In this document: positions 12,157 to 26,900 of the stretch, piece by piece | How the letters are laid out: every line of letters starts with the position of its first letter | Position numbering within the stretch: the first letter of the stretch is position 1 | DNA from: Membranipora membranacea | Lineage: Eukaryota; Bryozoa; Gymnolaemata; Cheilostomatida; Membraniporidae | Assembly: GCA_914767715.1 (NCBI GenBank) | Contig: OU612070.1 | Location: 8,015,501 to 8,079,500 of the forward strand | Reading direction: 5' to 3' | Length of the DNA stretch: 64,000 bases | The notes under the pieces: model-generated | What the model saw: only the letters and a program-made list of their open reading frames with translations | The model's database searches: none | What the model was told of the DNA's origin: nothing | Made by a program: the position numbers and the translations under genes

Positions 12157-15100
12157 GATAGATATAATTTACAAAGCGAAGTTTGTAGTAGATCAAGATG
12201 ATTGATGTAGTAACTCTTTGGTCCATCATTTGAGTCCTGCTGTAACTTACTTATTCCATCAGTACCTAAATTTCACTTCTAAGAATAGATTATGATGTTC
12301 ATAGAAGAGATGACCCTACACCTAAACCTTACCATCAGAGGTTTGGTTTGGTTCAATGATTGATCAAATCAGGGGAATTCCATTCTCCCTGATCAAATGT
12401 GCTTATACTTACTACTTATGTTACTTTACTTGGTCATTAAAACTCATTAGTACACATAGTTATGCTCTTTTGAAACGAAAGTGAACTGAATGTGCTTTGG
12501 TGACAAGTGTTGGGTGTGGAAAGACAGATATATGTATGTCTGTATTAGGTAGTGCAAGTTGTAGTATGATGTATGCAAGCCATCGGTCACAGCGCCTCGC
12601 AACAACACCAAAGTTATGTAGGTGGCGAGTTGGACATGTCGTACACCACTCAGGTCTATACAGCAGCAGGTTGTGAGTGCTGTAGGACTCACATCAGTGT
12701 GTCCATCCACTGCTCTACAACATCGCTGAATGAGTTGTTGGGTGCTTCTGCATATTTCATCAAGGCCTCAAAGGAGTTACTCACTAACCCCTTGATACTT
12801 GATTACACCAGCAATACCAAACTTTCACTAAGATTCGATTATTATTATGATGATAGAACGAATGATACCTAACCACCAAATCAACGCTGTTTAGCTGATT
12901 GATCAAATGTGCCCAACCTGTCCTGTATATATGATCAATTTGACAATATTTTCCTGCATAACTACTGTCACATTCGTATGGCCAATCTGAAACTGAGTTA
13001 CATGACAACTTTTTTATAACCCGATTGTTTGAAAAACTACACCAAGGAGTAAAGTCTTTTACTCCTTGATTACACCAATGAACTCCCTCATTGATTACAC
13101 CGACTGTGGGCTTTTTGTACAAAAACCGTGATCTTAATAAATAAACTATTTTCTTTGAGTTAACAGTCTTTGAGAAAAGACACTATAATAATAAAAGTTT
13201 GAGATCCTACTCAATAGTGTCCTAATTTTCATAACAATGTAGTGAGTGATGCATATCAATTTTTCAATCTTTCAAGAAATCGATCAAAAGAGTGTGCCAG
13301 CAGTACTGCAGAAAAACAATGTCGAATTGCATGGAATGGTTTCGACCGTTTATATTCACGATTAGGATTCATCCTATTGTAGTCAATTTATAGGGAAAAA
13401 TAGGTACTGGTTCAATGCGAAAAGGACTCTTCATTTTGAATAAGGCCAAATGTCTCTTCCCTTGGAGATAGAAAAGTCCTCGACCACTGGGGCACTCAGC
13501 CACTGGACTTGCACTAACTTCTGGGAATCGTACAATAACAATTCAACATGAAATGACATATATTATGTATTACTCAAGTAACACTATCTACTTAAGGTCA
13601 TTTTACTTGTTTTTATTGCGAACGCCATCATGGCTCATTGAAGACGATGTCCATGGAAATAGCTGGGATTAAAAAAAGACTGTTGTTGAATGAAATTAGA
13701 CTTACCAGTGATAATCAAAGAATCAGATTTTTTGGTATCACTCTAGAGTTTGGAAAACTGTTTGAGCTTCATAAACAGCCTGTGGCCTAGTTAAATTTCA
13801 GTTGAGATGAGATGGTTTATAAATGGTACTATTTTCATGATATTTTCACAATAATTGGAACCTTTTTATTACATTTTTGTCTCAATTTCGAGTTGTAACT
13901 GTGCAATATTATGGATTATCTTTCACGATCACTTTGGTACAAAAAATCTTAATCTGAAAATTATGAAAAATGACATTTCAAATGGGGATAGCAAGCTGCC
14001 AACTGTTTCACCTTCATTTGTTTATCCACAATCAACTTGTACGCCAGGTGATAAAAAATCATCGGCGATATCTGTTACCGTATAAAATAAACTTATTGGG
14101 TGTGTAACATATTACTGGAAGAGACAAGGCACACCTTAGATGGCTTGCAAAACTATCAGAGACAAAAAACCCTAGCCCTGTTACTGCAATATAAGATAAT
14201 GTGTTTGCAATAGACACATTGGCTTATTTTGATGGGAGAACACGACATATTTTTCCATTCACTGCGAGACAAACTACCTGCTAGCTACTCATTTAAGTCG
14301 TGTTACATATGAAATTTTCCAAAAAAACAACATCACTTAGTGCTCATATAAATTCAATGATGGAAGCATGCATGCATGAGTGAGTAGGACAAATGACAAA
14401 TAAAGATATTTTTATACACATTATCCATTAAAAGTATAACAACAAGAAGAAGATGAACTGAGGGAATTATCACTCCTATTCACAGAAAAGTCCATAAGTG
14501 TTTTCCAGAGAGCAGTGGTGGAGGGGAAGCGATTCCATGACCTTAGGATTAGCAATACCATAACAAAATTTCTTCTTTCAGTTTCGCAATTGACCACTCA
14601 GCAAAGTGATATTAAATATAAAAATAACCTGAGATTGGTACATTATGGCTGTGTAGACTGATCCACCTGCCCAGGCCATAATATTATCTCTCCTTAAGGT
14701 GGTTCTTAAGCTCCTTTAAAACACAAAATAACACAAATCAAAATGCCAGGGCATGGAAATATTTCATCTAGCTATAACATTTCATGTTTTGATCCTCACT
14801 TACATGAAATTATATTGGGATGGCTTATATTAATTCTTAATTCAGCAACGTTGTGACAGATGTATCTTTATGATGTTATTATTTGAATCGGTGTACCCTG
14901 CTAATAACAGTTAAAAGATAAAAAGTGGTAAAAGTGTGCTGGGTAGAGAAAAGTAATCAAAATGATTGGTATGTAATATTTAGGAATGAATGAACAGTAT
15001 TTTCACAATGTTGCATGTGAAAAAAATTTGAAATGGCTGCTGTGATAAAATTCAAATAGAGTTTTTTGAGCTCAATAAAATAGACGGTAAAAAATATAGT

Positions 15101-18100
15101 GTATGAATAAAAAATCCGATAATAATTTAATATTAGTAATACAAATGGCTACTGCTCTGAAGGAATTATTTTGTCAAAATCAAACTCTGGTATGTTCAAT
15201 AATTAGTGTAATTAATGTGTTTTGATACTAACTCACAAAATTGATGCCAGATTAAAGTTGGGCCACCGTGTCTCTAGATAAGTAGTGTGCCTGCTATTAG
15301 AATAATTAGATCAGGAACGTTAGGGAAGTTTTAACTACCATTAGGAATTATCATAGACATGACAGTTTATTATTATTATTACTAAGTCCATGGCGATTAT
15401 TCATAAAGAATTCACTCTATGTACACCACAATGTTGATAATTTGCTAAATATCTGAATTTTAATTTCTCAGAAAATTAATAGTGTAACCTACACCTATGC
15501 ATATAGGTTCAGATAGTAGATAGGTTATAGGTAATGTCTTGTAATATCGGACTATAGTGATGGCCATATCCATATTATATCCTACCATGGAAATGCAGTG
15601 TTTATTAAACAGGATAAGTAATGTTAGCTGACTTTAAATTTAGCTATTTCTAGTACCCTTGCTGTCCTTTGTCCGATTGAGAAGTTGTTCTCCAAAGGGG
15701 GAGTAAAAGTGACTATAAGTTCCCTTATGTATCCTTAAAGTTTATCTTTAGATAAGCTATCAGCTATTTAGTCCAAACTTGTTAACCTAGAAGTTGCTCT
15801 CCCCTGTCCTTAACCGTGAATAGGTTTGTGCGGCTCAACCAGGGAATCCCTTCTTCTGACTGATCAGAGGTCGATATGCTCGTGGTCATAACGATTTGCA
15901 ACAGAGGTTTTAATCTCCTTCCTTTTCGAACTGAAAGCCTTCAGGAGTAACACACACTTGGGAAATTTCCCTCCCTCCTACCTGGAAGTATGTGTGCAAT
16001 CAAATATGGTAAAAGGAGGTGAGACTGCAATCTTTAGGTAAATTATGGAATTTCCCCAACTTATTAGCAGTTGGCACACTCGATAACAATTAGTCATAAT
16101 TAAAAGGAAATAAATCTGCATGTTCCTATTTTTGATTTTAGTTTGCACTAGACTTAAGTCAGTGTGTCACCACTGCTAATTTAATTATACTTGCCAAATG
16201 ACAATTATTAGTCATCCACTCCCCAGGAGGCAGGTTTTCGACTGTCATTGAGATTCCAACTTTGACTGAAAAACAATTTGCAATCCATTTCACTTTAACC
16301 TTAATGGTTTATCCTTGGCAGAGGTATACTTGCAAGCCAAGGCCCCAAGGTGTTTCCTGCCCGTTCTGCCATTTGTTTGGCAGGGTTGGGCCTACCATCA
16401 TAACTACGTCAAATTGGTCGGACTCTCAGGTCCATTCCATTACCTACAAATAATAACCCAGTCCTGTTAGGCTATTTACCCAGGGTTTAATGAAAACCAA
16501 AGGTTATGAGGTGTATCGGTATTCACCCGAGTATCATACTTTAAGTTCAGATTATCTAGGCCTCACAGTAACCTTGCAACGCTTTTAGACTTCTTCACCA
16601 TGCCTCAAGTCTACATTGTACATGCGCTGTGGCCTTTGTTGTCATTTTACATAATTGGTGATGACACACTTTTACCCAAAGGCAAGGTCACGATAACCTT
16701 CATTGCCAGTTATCAACTATCTTGCTATCAAGCCGGTGTAGAGCAAGTTTAATTCGATTCTCCAGTATATTGTAAAAGACTTGTATGTGCTGGCAAATTC
16801 GATTGAACTTGACTCTACCCAAGGAGTTAATTCCTTTGTCTACCTATACTTCCTTCCCGAGGCGATCCAATGTGTCACCTCTGTTATTATAACCACTAGA
16901 TTTGAAACAACAACTGTGGAAAATCATCGCTCCTCTCAACGGAATTATTTTGTGAACTTTCCACATCAGAAATTAATTAAAACCTTTATTTCAGCAAATG
17001 AAGCAGTCCAAGGACCTTTGAAATAGAATATCCCTTAGGAAATTTAATGCGCACATTTCGCAATTTAATTCTCACCATTTTCGCCTAAGTATTTCAAAAT
17101 ATATCAATATTTTATATTTTAGCACCGAAGGTGTTTTAGCGTAGCTGAGGAAAAGTGAAAATCAAAGAAGAGATGATATCCCCCTTAGCTGTTTTCTGGT
17201 ATGATAAATATTTATTCTAGTTAATTTCCAATTTCCGATCATTGTATTTTTCCAATTGATTCCTCTTTCTTTTTTCACAGCCCTTGCATGTCCCAGCCCT
17301 GTTCCAAATGTAGGAGGAAATCACTTGAAACTAAGTGGGAATAATCCCACTCTGCATTACCTTGATCCTCTGTTTAAACATTCCAACGAGCAATGATACA
17401 ACAATGTCTAGAGAAGTATTAGTTAGTTTGTAAACTTCCTTTTGAAACGTATCCAATTTGTTTTTATAGATGTATATTTGTTCTAAAGGGAATAAACTTG
17501 ATCTTTCACCAAATCAACGCTGCACTGTTGGTAAGTACAATTTAAATATTTTGATCACTCATGAGGCTAAAATGACGTTAAAAGTGACGTTAAAATGATG
17601 CCAAACGCATAGTTGGTGTGTGGATCATTTAAAGAAGCTACTATTATTCGTCATACTAACTCATCATCATATTTTAAGCGGAGTTATCCTCTCATGGGTA
17701 CAGGTGCTGGGACCCGTAGTACCCATGCCGCACCCAATACCCATCTGGACCTCAAAGATACAAAGCCCTTAACCATTAGACCCCTCCAGATTCCTTTACT
17801 GACTCATAGATAGTCATGCGACAGCACGCAAATACATGCTGACAACTTGGAAAGACAGCTAAATCACTACCAGGGGTGATGTCGTTCACCCTAACACTTA
17901 CGGCTTACGCTGTCATGCATAGGTTAGCAGTGGTGGGATATAATGAGATTTTGGGATGACAGTGCACTTATCCCCTAAGTGAATTTGGCTTTGTAATTAG
18001 CACCATCAACCCACAGCACCCTCCGGTGTTTATTCTTCTGTCACGAAATTCAAACTGTGAAGAGCAACAGCCTCAACAGTTTCTAATCGCAGCTGTGAAG

Positions 18101-19709
18101 AGCAACTGTGAAGAGCAATCTAGCTTAACAAGGTACCAGGTTGCTCTTCAACCTGGCACGTTGCTCATCCCCGGCTTAGGTGACCAGGTACAAGTACTAT
18201 TTGATGTATTGTCATATTGTTTGCCTGTGAGAGTAGGCGTCGTCGCTACAGTATCATCTGAATTCTCAGGTTTTTATTTTGTTTAGTAGAAGAAGTTCTA
18301 TTCTCTGCATCAAATCAGACCTAACTTGATCTAGACCTGATAGATTGCTGAAAGCTGAGAATCCGACTCAGACTTGAATTTTGGATTGGTTGGCACTACT
18401 CTAATGTACTAAACACCATCTTATCACAGAATAGTTTCAAACAGTTTAATTTTGGAAACTTTGGCCACTACAGTGTTAGAAGTGTGAAAGGGGTAAAAAT
18501 AAAGGTGCCATAGACTTCTACAGAGTCCCTTTTTTTAAAACCAAATGCTATAAAACTATTGAACACTAGTCTGAGCCCCCCAGACTTTTGCCCCTCGCCC
18601 GACGGCCCCCCGGCGAGGGAAAGTCTGAGAACAATGCAGGATCTTGCTGGAGTTGTCTGCTCTTGAGTGTTATAAGTTAATCGAGGGGAGCACTAAAACT
18701 GCAATATCTATTGATTTCTATTCATGCCACCTACTATATTGCCCCAGGTATGAGAGTTTTCCAGTCATACTCGGGGAAAGTAGCCTCATGTTTGGGAAAT
18801 ACCCATGAGCAGAGATATTCACTGCCAAGTAGTGATGAAAATGTCAGCCAGAATTTCTTTCATTTTGAATGAGGGCGGTCATTCATGACATTGACAAAAG
18901 GTCATACAATGTGTATTATTGGACCCTAGGCTATATGAAGTAAGATTAATGTAGAAGTAATGAGAGGAAAAATCCAAGCAAATCCTGCAAAGTGCATAGA
19001 CTAATTGAACACATATTGTTGATACTAAACTTTAATTTGATTGAATGGGATTAGATTTAGATGAAATTTTAATTGAATTTTTATTTAGTAATGGCTCTTG
19101 CCAAGCAACATAATAATTGAGAAATTAGTATATTGTGATAAAGATTAAAGGTACGGTACCACAGTGTTACTTGGTAACAATACCAAAAAATGGAGAATCA
19201 AATTTGAAACATTATAGATCGGATAAAATAATAGGAAGTTTTGTACATGATAAAAAAATAGAAGCACCCAAAATTCTAACAGGTCTGATTACCAACCAAT
19301 GTTTTAACTGCCAGAAAACATATATCACTAAATAATTTTTTAATTCAAAAGTATCCATGGGCTATAACCGCTGAATAGTGAATGGTGATCAACAACGATG
19401 ATTATCATTACATCTAATATCATTGATAATCAAAATTTGAATAAGAATGGAATGAATAAGTTAGAGGCTAGCATACAAAATCTCGCTGGCGACCCTCTTG
19501 GAACCAACCATAAATTGTTTTTTGCAACTCGTTTTCTGTTCCCCGAAAATATTATGGATCAGGTGGCCTTTTACAACAGCAGACCTTTTACATGTTAATA
19601 TCCCTGATTGAAGCCTAGTTTGGCCCCTTCCGGCATTCCTATGTTGCTTGAACGATATATATATAACTCAGAGACCTTCACACATGAAGATTTGAGAGAT
19701 TATTTGAGG
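12157..19709. other. Gene-poor interval between dynein and homeobox genes
   Basis: I see no supportable gene here. Notable small items are a GC-rich hairpin at 18581-18627 (listed separately) and a cluster of CTGTGAAGAGCAAC repeats and one inverted copy at 18053-18155. There is also an isolated exon-like stretch near 12693-12783, which I rejected. Confidence 0.4.
18581..18627. repeat. GC-rich hairpin (small foldback)
   Basis: CAGACTTTTGCCCCTCGCC is followed by a short spacer and GGCGAGGGAAAGTCTG, giving a strong stem. The flanking GAGCCCCC motif and the CCCGACGGCCC loop recur in a shorter form at 52648-52696, so this looks like a small dispersed element. Confidence 0.55.
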
Positions 19710-22700
19710 TTAGTCCTCCCCGCTGCAGCTTTCCTCCTCTTCCTCTTCTGTCGCACCCTTCCCTACTGATTTAGTCTTCTTCTGTTTCATTCGTCTGTTC
19801 TGGAACCAGGTCTTCACCTAAAATTAACAGGAAAAGGTTCTGTACTTTCAATGTGCTATGTCGGTAGGTGATAGAAGCCAACATTTATCACGCATATATT
19901 TTGGCCGCTCAAAACAGCAAAATCCACCTGTATCTGAATTACCTGACTCCAGAGTATGATTGGTCAAAATTAATTTGGGGATCTTTTAAAAAATTTTTCA
20001 CACAAATTGTCCAGCAAACCAGTGAATCTGAAAAAATAGCCTCACTCGGTTTGATCTGGCCCTGGTTTTTCCAGGTTGTAGTACACAGTCTGGCATCTGT
20101 TTCAAGCCCACCATATCATACAAACTATAATTATGAATTGAGATGAGCAAATTATTTTCTGTAACTTAAAAACAATGGAAATAATTACTCGAGACTCACT
20201 CATCGTTTGCGCAAATAGCACAACGTAGGTCCAGCATTGCATTAGAGCAAGATTTCCATGATTGATTGGCAAGAGGTTGTGTTTGGTCACATCATACTAG
20301 TCAGGTCAGCAATATCAGCTCGGGCGTCGATGAGGAAACTGCTGTGATTTCAAAATTTATTGAGTAATACCAATCTCTCTACCAACATTGTGTTGAAATA
20401 TATGTTATTGTTTATTTACCTGCGTGTCAGATAGGCTGAGTTGAGTTGCTAGTTCAATTCTCTCGGGAGTAGATAAATAACGCTGTGTTCTGAATTTCTT
20501 CTCAAGACCCTCTAACTGTTTATCACTGAATACTGTCCGCGCCTTTCTCCTCCTCGAGTATTTGAGTGACTGTGCCATACTGTTGAGTGTAAGCTGTGCA
20601 AGTGGGTCCGCCATCGGATCTAACAAAGCTTTCGTCTGATTCCTGAAATCTGTCGCTATAATAAAAAAAATTGAGGTAAACTAGTGGATAAGTGTGATGA
20701 AATCATATACTTGATAATAATAATATTATTAAGTCTACGGATAAAATACAAATATCAGACGCAGAGAGTTTGCAATTGTTATTCAATTGCCAATTTTTTT
20801 GGGTGACTGTTGCGATTTGGATTTGCCCCCTGCTTGTATCAGTTTTAGAACACAACATTTTGTTAATGCCGGACCATATAACCGTTATACTGTTCAGCCT
20901 TGACAAATTAATGCATCATGTACAAATTACATTGCTGTACATTTATATAATATATTTGTACCAACTTATAATGTACAAACTGAATCAGGGCATGCTATCT
21001 CTACCATTAAACCTTAGGATTCTGAACGCGCCCAACTTGTCTTCAAATTTGTCTTCAAATTTGTATATATTATTGCAATTCCAATATCTTGAATTCTATG
21101 TGTATTTTAACTACGTTTATCTCTCCTTTGTTTTTCTAGGTGACTCAATCAGCAGGGAGTTGGAATTGTAATTGCATTCCGCTCTATAAAACTGTTGGAC
21201 TGAAAAATCGTATATCAGCCAGCCTTCACCAGGTATGGTTATTAATAATCCAATGCTAGTTTCAAATCAGATTATTCATGTTCCCTTCCACTAACAATTC
21301 ATTAACATTGGGTTTCCAACATGAACTTCATAATTTTAGCAAAATGGAAACCAGGATAAATGGCTGTCAACATTTTAGGCCAGACAGAATAGCGGATGAT
21401 TATCCGATTGAACCCCCCCCCCTCCTCCACCCCTTGGCCTTTACAATATTACTATTCCAAATAACCCTATCAGTAATTTTATTCATATCTTAAAGAGACA
21501 TCAAAGTTTCCAACTGCATTTTATAAATTCATTTTCCCCCAGACTTTGGAACCAAAGTAAAAACAGGGTTAATTCCACAAATATTTACTATATCCTTGTT
21601 CTTCTTTCTTAGGCTAGGCATTTTGCAAATAAATTTAAATAATGTTATTACATTTTTAGGCAATCTGCAGGAAGCTCAATTTCATGCATTGATGGTACAA
21701 ATTTGTTCAATCACTACTCAAATCTCAATACGCTTTGCATTTTATTACCCTTAGATGTGATACATAAATATAATATAACTGGACAAAATTGAGTTCAAAT
21801 GTGTATGAATTTTCTTCCAGTTTAAGTTAAAAAAACATCTCAATATATCAATATTCATGAATATCTTGTGTTAAAAATGTTGGTTATCTCATTACTAGCT
21901 ATTCTTGGCGGGTGTGAGAAACTGTGCACTGGGACATCTTATCACCTTTAAAATTAACACCTCTAAAAACATTGACACCGTCCAATAACTGTATCATAAA
22001 CAGGTACATTTTTCGTGTTCATGATAAATGTGTGTACACGTATAGCAAGCCATCAAGCGCTTTTAAAACACATTTACAAAGGAGAGTTTTTAAAAAAGAA
22101 GAAATGGCTCAATACCAGTCCTTTTTTCAGTAACATACATACATACATTTAGTTAAATCAGTTGAGGATGTGCTTAAGATACTAATAACACTTCATTTGC
22201 CTAATAAACACCAGCACAAAAATTTCAATTCAGATATATTCCAAATCTCCTTTGACCTTGTCTTTGTGGGGGACAATAGGACAATAATACACATGGTATG
22301 GTAAGGACGGACACCTCATTGTAACCCTTTTCTCAGCTTGCGCTTGAGAGTTGTCGTCAATCAACAATCTAATGCAAATCATTGTGGAATTTTTTATCAT
22401 GGAATTTCTAGCTATTCCTATAGCCACTGATATATATTCATGGATTAAGGGGACATATCTGGTCCTGGTAATTTATGTATGATTGCTGGAAACAATTTCT
22501 CATCTTTGATTGGTCCTAAAGTACAGTAATGCTACAGCTGAGCCCTTGCAAACATTTGTCAAGTAGCTTGCCAGAGTTTTTAAAGGTTGTTACTGGGACG
22601 TCAGTCAATGCATAGCGTTAAACCTGCCAGAATTTTAGCTCAATTCAAATGCTGACACTAAGCTATATACTGATGTAATTTCTCCACAAATAGCCATACT

Positions 22701-23931
22701 GTGTATTTTACCACTAATCCATGAATTCATATCAATGCCTATGACTGGTCATAAACTCTATTATCGGCCTCCCTGGTGTGGTCCAGTTTGTCACCTCTAG
22801 TATGATGAACCTTGTCATCATAAGAATAGCTGTCGAGAAATTACTCACCTTGCTTAAGTAGTAGTTGCTGCCACAAAGCTGTTGTAGTTGAATGACCCAT
22901 GTGCAAGCCTAACTGTCCTGATAAAGGGTGTCTGCCATTCATTGCAGCTGGCTAGAAATTAAGAAATTATAAATCAAGTATAATTAATTTATTAATTAAA
23001 ATTTATGATACACATTCTCAGTGGGTAAAAATAAACCCACTACCCCATTTCACTAAGTTACCATCAGGTTCTTTGGATGACTCCAATTTTTCAAGCTTGT
23101 TTCTAATGAATTGAAGCCAAGTATTGAATTCTAATACAATTCTAATGAATTGCATACAAGAATAATAAAGATTTGTAATTTTAGAGAGCATGCTCTGTGA
23201 CTGTCTTTGAGGAAAATGAGATTTTTTTGCTTTTGCCAGATTTTTCCACAAAATACAAAGTAAGATAGCCCAACCTAATGAACATCAGGTTGCAAACAAG
23301 AATCTCCCAAGCTTTAAACCACATTAAAAGTGAATAATAATCGGAAAATTCCTGTCTCAATCAGCCACCACCGCCATATAAATACATTTACATCCAATCC
23401 AATCCCCTCCAATCTGTTGATCCTTATACTGCTACATATATTGTTTCTCTTTTCTTTTCAAACACACGGTCTTATTTGCTTCTTGCAATGATCGGTGGAA
23501 AATAAAGTTCATAATATAATATTGTCTCGGTTCTATCAATGAACTTGGTTCTACTGACAAAATTAAAATATTCTCCGAAAATTACAAGATCAATCAAAAG
23601 TTTACTCACCAAGAAGTTAGCTGTTGAGAGGTGTGCTGTGGGGCTGGTAGCTAGGAGACTGTGCTGGAATGGTGTGGCAATGCCAAGTAGTCCCGCTGTA
23701 GGTGCTGCCGCTAATCGGCTGCTGCCCGCTGTACCAGCAGCGGCCATGTCCGAGTGAACGGCTGACCATCTCCTCATAGCACTCTCTAGGGATCTACTGT
23801 TATAATCTGCTGCCGATGTTAGTGCAGTCTCTGGTGGTGCGGACATCGCTTCAGCGGCGGCAGCAGCAGCTGCAGTCATATCAAAGGTCATCCCTGCTGC
23901 TAGTATACTCATATCATTCCCCTGTAATTTT
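19710..23931 (-). CDS. BarBsh/Bsx-like homeodomain transcription factor
   Basis: Four coding exons join in phase: 23610-23931, 22849-22951, 20420-20649 and 19710-19817 (TAA at 19710). The first has an in-frame ATG at 23922, preceded by a splice acceptor, so a 5' untranslated exon lies upstream. The N-terminal part is alanine-rich (seven Ala near residue 13). The homeodomain spans the last two exons: RRRKARTVFSDKQLEGLEKK, then FRTQRYLSTPERIELATQLS, LSDTQ, then, after the intron, VKTWFQNRRMKQKK. The invariant W48, F49, N51 and R53 are present, with T47 and Q50 as in Bsh/Bsx and BarH proteins. The intron falls between homeodomain positions 44 and 45. An acidic tail of six Glu ends the protein. 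Homeodomain proteins bind DNA in the nucleus and regulate transcription; RTQRYLSTPERIEL and NRRMKQKK fit the Bsh/Bsx side of the Bar/Bsh group. No clear EH1 repressor motif is present in these exons. Confidence 0.88.
22431..22735. mobile_element. MITE with ATTCATGGATTA terminal inverted repeats (copy 1)
   Basis: The sequence from TATATTCATGGATTAAGGGG to CACTAATCCATGAATTCATA has inverted ends. It matches a second copy at 52425-53067 over most of its length; shared strings include AGTTTTTAAAGGTTGTTACT and CCACAAATA with AGCCATACTGTGTATT. It lies in the intron between homeobox exons 2 and 1, with no coding potential. Confidence 0.65.
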
Positions 23932-26900
23932 AAAACCTTAACATGATTTATTAACAACAATAAAATGGTAACTATAATGGAACTTGCCTTTGCTAATGCC
24001 AGTTGTTGGTAAGAAAATTAATTTGTCCACTGTTGATTGATTAGAATTCAATAGAATGACTCTAGCCTTGTCACGGCGCAACGGTTTTTGTTTTTTTTGT
24101 TCCAAAAACACCAAAAACCAAGGCCAGAATGACTGATTGTAGAGCTTAATTGTAGCTATGATGTAATGTGGAATAAAAAGTTTTATCATGTGATAATATA
24201 AGTATCATCATATTACATAATTAATAATTGAAACAGGAAAACAATGATAATGGTCAGCTGATAAATAAATTTTGGTGGGCCTCTAAGCAGGAGAGAATTA
24301 TAGCTATAATTGGTTAACACTATCATAATAGGCTTCTTACCTTTCTTGAATTGCTTCCTTGAATGATATCTTCCACTGAGAATTTGCTGAACTTGGACGG
24401 CGTATTTATCATTGTTGCCTTTTTTTCCTTCCGTTTTCAGTATGGAATTGTGAAAAATTTGAAAGAATATTGCGAAAAAAATAGATGACCAGCTGATATT
24501 TTTGGTGTGACCTGCTGGCGGCTCAGAGGGTCTAAAGTAAATGAGCAGATCTCTTATGATTGACAGTCTCATGTAGTGCCTGTTTTGAAAATAGCCTGTG
24601 TAACTCGACATTTCATTAATCCGCGCACCAGCCTGGCGCTCAGTGCGCACAGTACCGCCCCAGCTACACACCTGCCATAATCACATTTACTATCTGCATA
24701 TCAGCTCACAATCTTTGAAATTAAGCTGTCAATTTCCACACAAATTTTGATATCAGTGAAATAGTATAATATATGGCATGAATCGCTGGATTATATGAGC
24801 AGATGTAATTTGTGCTCCATTCTGTACTTTCACTTGTACTAGATGTAACAGTTATAATTACACAAAAGTGTTAGCCCTGTAAATGACGTGTGTAATACAT
24901 ATACATAATACATAATAGCTATCTTTTTATTTTATGATCTTCATAACCAAAAATAATGGTAAGCAATCGTTCTGAAACAATCATTGTTAAAAACTGCCTT
25001 CTAAAGGTTAATTACAATTGCAAGATTCAATGACTTTTTTTGATCGGTCTGTTTTAGTTAAGATGACAGATACTCCTAAACCGCTGGTCAGGCACTCCAG
25101 AAACAAATAAGTGATCATCGTATTAGAGCGGTATAATAGTGTTTATACAACGTGGGCCAAACATGTTTGCTCAGTATTTTTTGTCTTTCATCTTGACGAC
25201 AATCTAATTCTAAATTGAAAATCAAAATTGTTTGTGCCCGGGTAATGCAGCTAAAAAACAAATTTCATTTGCTAAGTGCCCAGACAATTTAATTTTCAAG
25301 TGCCGATTAATATTAAATATGTTTGTTAAGCGGTAGTCTATTTGGGACTTTGTTGTAAACCTGGCCAAGAATATACAACTCTGGCGACATTTAGTGGATT
25401 AAAGTTGTGATGCAACAGGTTGTTCTACAATCAATTTCGCTAGACGGTTACTGATAGTTTGAGTGTTGAGTGTCTGAGTGGTGACCTCAGCCCACGATGC
25501 CACCCTTTTTGCCATGCCAAAGCCATGAATGATATATCATGATTAATAATACTGGCAACATCTGACCAGAATTGAGAATTAATCCAGGAATCGACAAAGA
25601 TAGTAAAAATAGTTCAGCCTGTCTTAATTTCAGCTCAGTTTGCACCAAAAACTACGAAGCAACCTGCCTACCAGTACTAGCTGATGGACCCACTATTATT
25701 GCTGCTACAGCAATGTCCCTCAGGCCGGCTCAGACACCCTGAATATCGTACGACCTGGGTGAAGACTGCTCTTTGAGGCATATGTGCATCTATATTAATA
25801 ATACTTTTTTTTCACCCTATTTTTGCAACCAAGGCAACTTCACTATTTTTTCAAGCAGAGTGTACCAGCAACATTTTTCTTGCAACTTTTATAGTTTGTG
25901 ATAGTAATACAATCAATTAATCCATTAGCAGATTTTGAACTTGGACAGGCTGACAGAAACTAGGCTGAATTCCTCAAAAACCTTTTCTGCTCAACAAAAT
26001 CTAACTTTCTTAATACGATTTTCAGACATGCGAGGCAGTGTCAAATAGGGCAGGCTTCATCGTCGTGGAGAATTTTCTTTGATAATAGGCAAAAGCGCCA
26101 CCTGTGCCATGGAAAGAAAACTGATTATTCATAATATATAAAAACAATAAATCACGATTTTTCCCTTGCTCTGTGTTCCCAATGCATGAATGTTGCTCTC
26201 AACAGTGTAGGGGATTTACCGTGATTTATGATTTTTTCCATCGATTATTAAAAATCAAATTTCTTTCCACTGCACATGGCTTTCGCCTATTTATATTATA
26301 ATTAAAACTATGATAAGGATCAAGAGCTCAAAAAAAGTTCAAGACACAAATTTCCAAAACCTAAGTATTTCATGTGTGAGGTAAAATGTAGCCTATTGAA
26401 TTAAAACCTATTGAGATGAGGCTTGTGTAGTTAAATGAAAAAAATTCCTAACAAATGAAATGGAATCTCAGGTAAAATCTTGAAGAAAAACACCTAACTA
26501 TTATAATAAAAATACCTGCATATTCACAGTAAGTTTCAGTGCCTTTGTGTTTGAGACAGACATTTAATAAGGTTGTAGGTGATAACTAACTAACTTTCAG
26601 TTTTTTACATCTGTTGGTTTTCACGAACAGCCCTTTTTGTCTCGTAGCTCTCCCCAACAGAGATTAGAATATCAATTGGAGATGTCACCCTCTTGAGTCA
26701 TGGATTTAAATTAATTTGCAAGCTAATTACAAAGTTGAGTAAGTGTGAGCTTTGAACTGTCACCTCTACGGCTGAAGAGTTTGAGAGATACAAACGCTGC
26801 TAACTCATAAAATTATTTTGTGATTTAAGAAACTGAAATTCTTCACTCATTTGTACACAAACTTTGGTATTTACCAATACAAATCTGATGTCCACTCTGT

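Noticed and set aside
12693-12783. Exon-like stretch on the minus strand (EALMKYAEAPNNSFSDVVEQ) ending at a strong GTGAGT donor
   Set aside because: Isolated: I found no neighbouring exon in phase, the acceptor is poor, and I do not recognise the peptide.
17690-17815. tRNA/SINE-like string TCTAATGGTTAAGGGC on the minus strand
   Set aside because: No convincing B box at the right spacing and no fold.
24512-24611. Candidate first coding exon of the homeobox gene (MSSYTGYFQNRHYMRLSIIR), with a weak EH1-like segment
   Set aside because: The only donor gives phase 1, which would create an immediate stop in the next exon. The in-frame ATG at 23922 is simpler.
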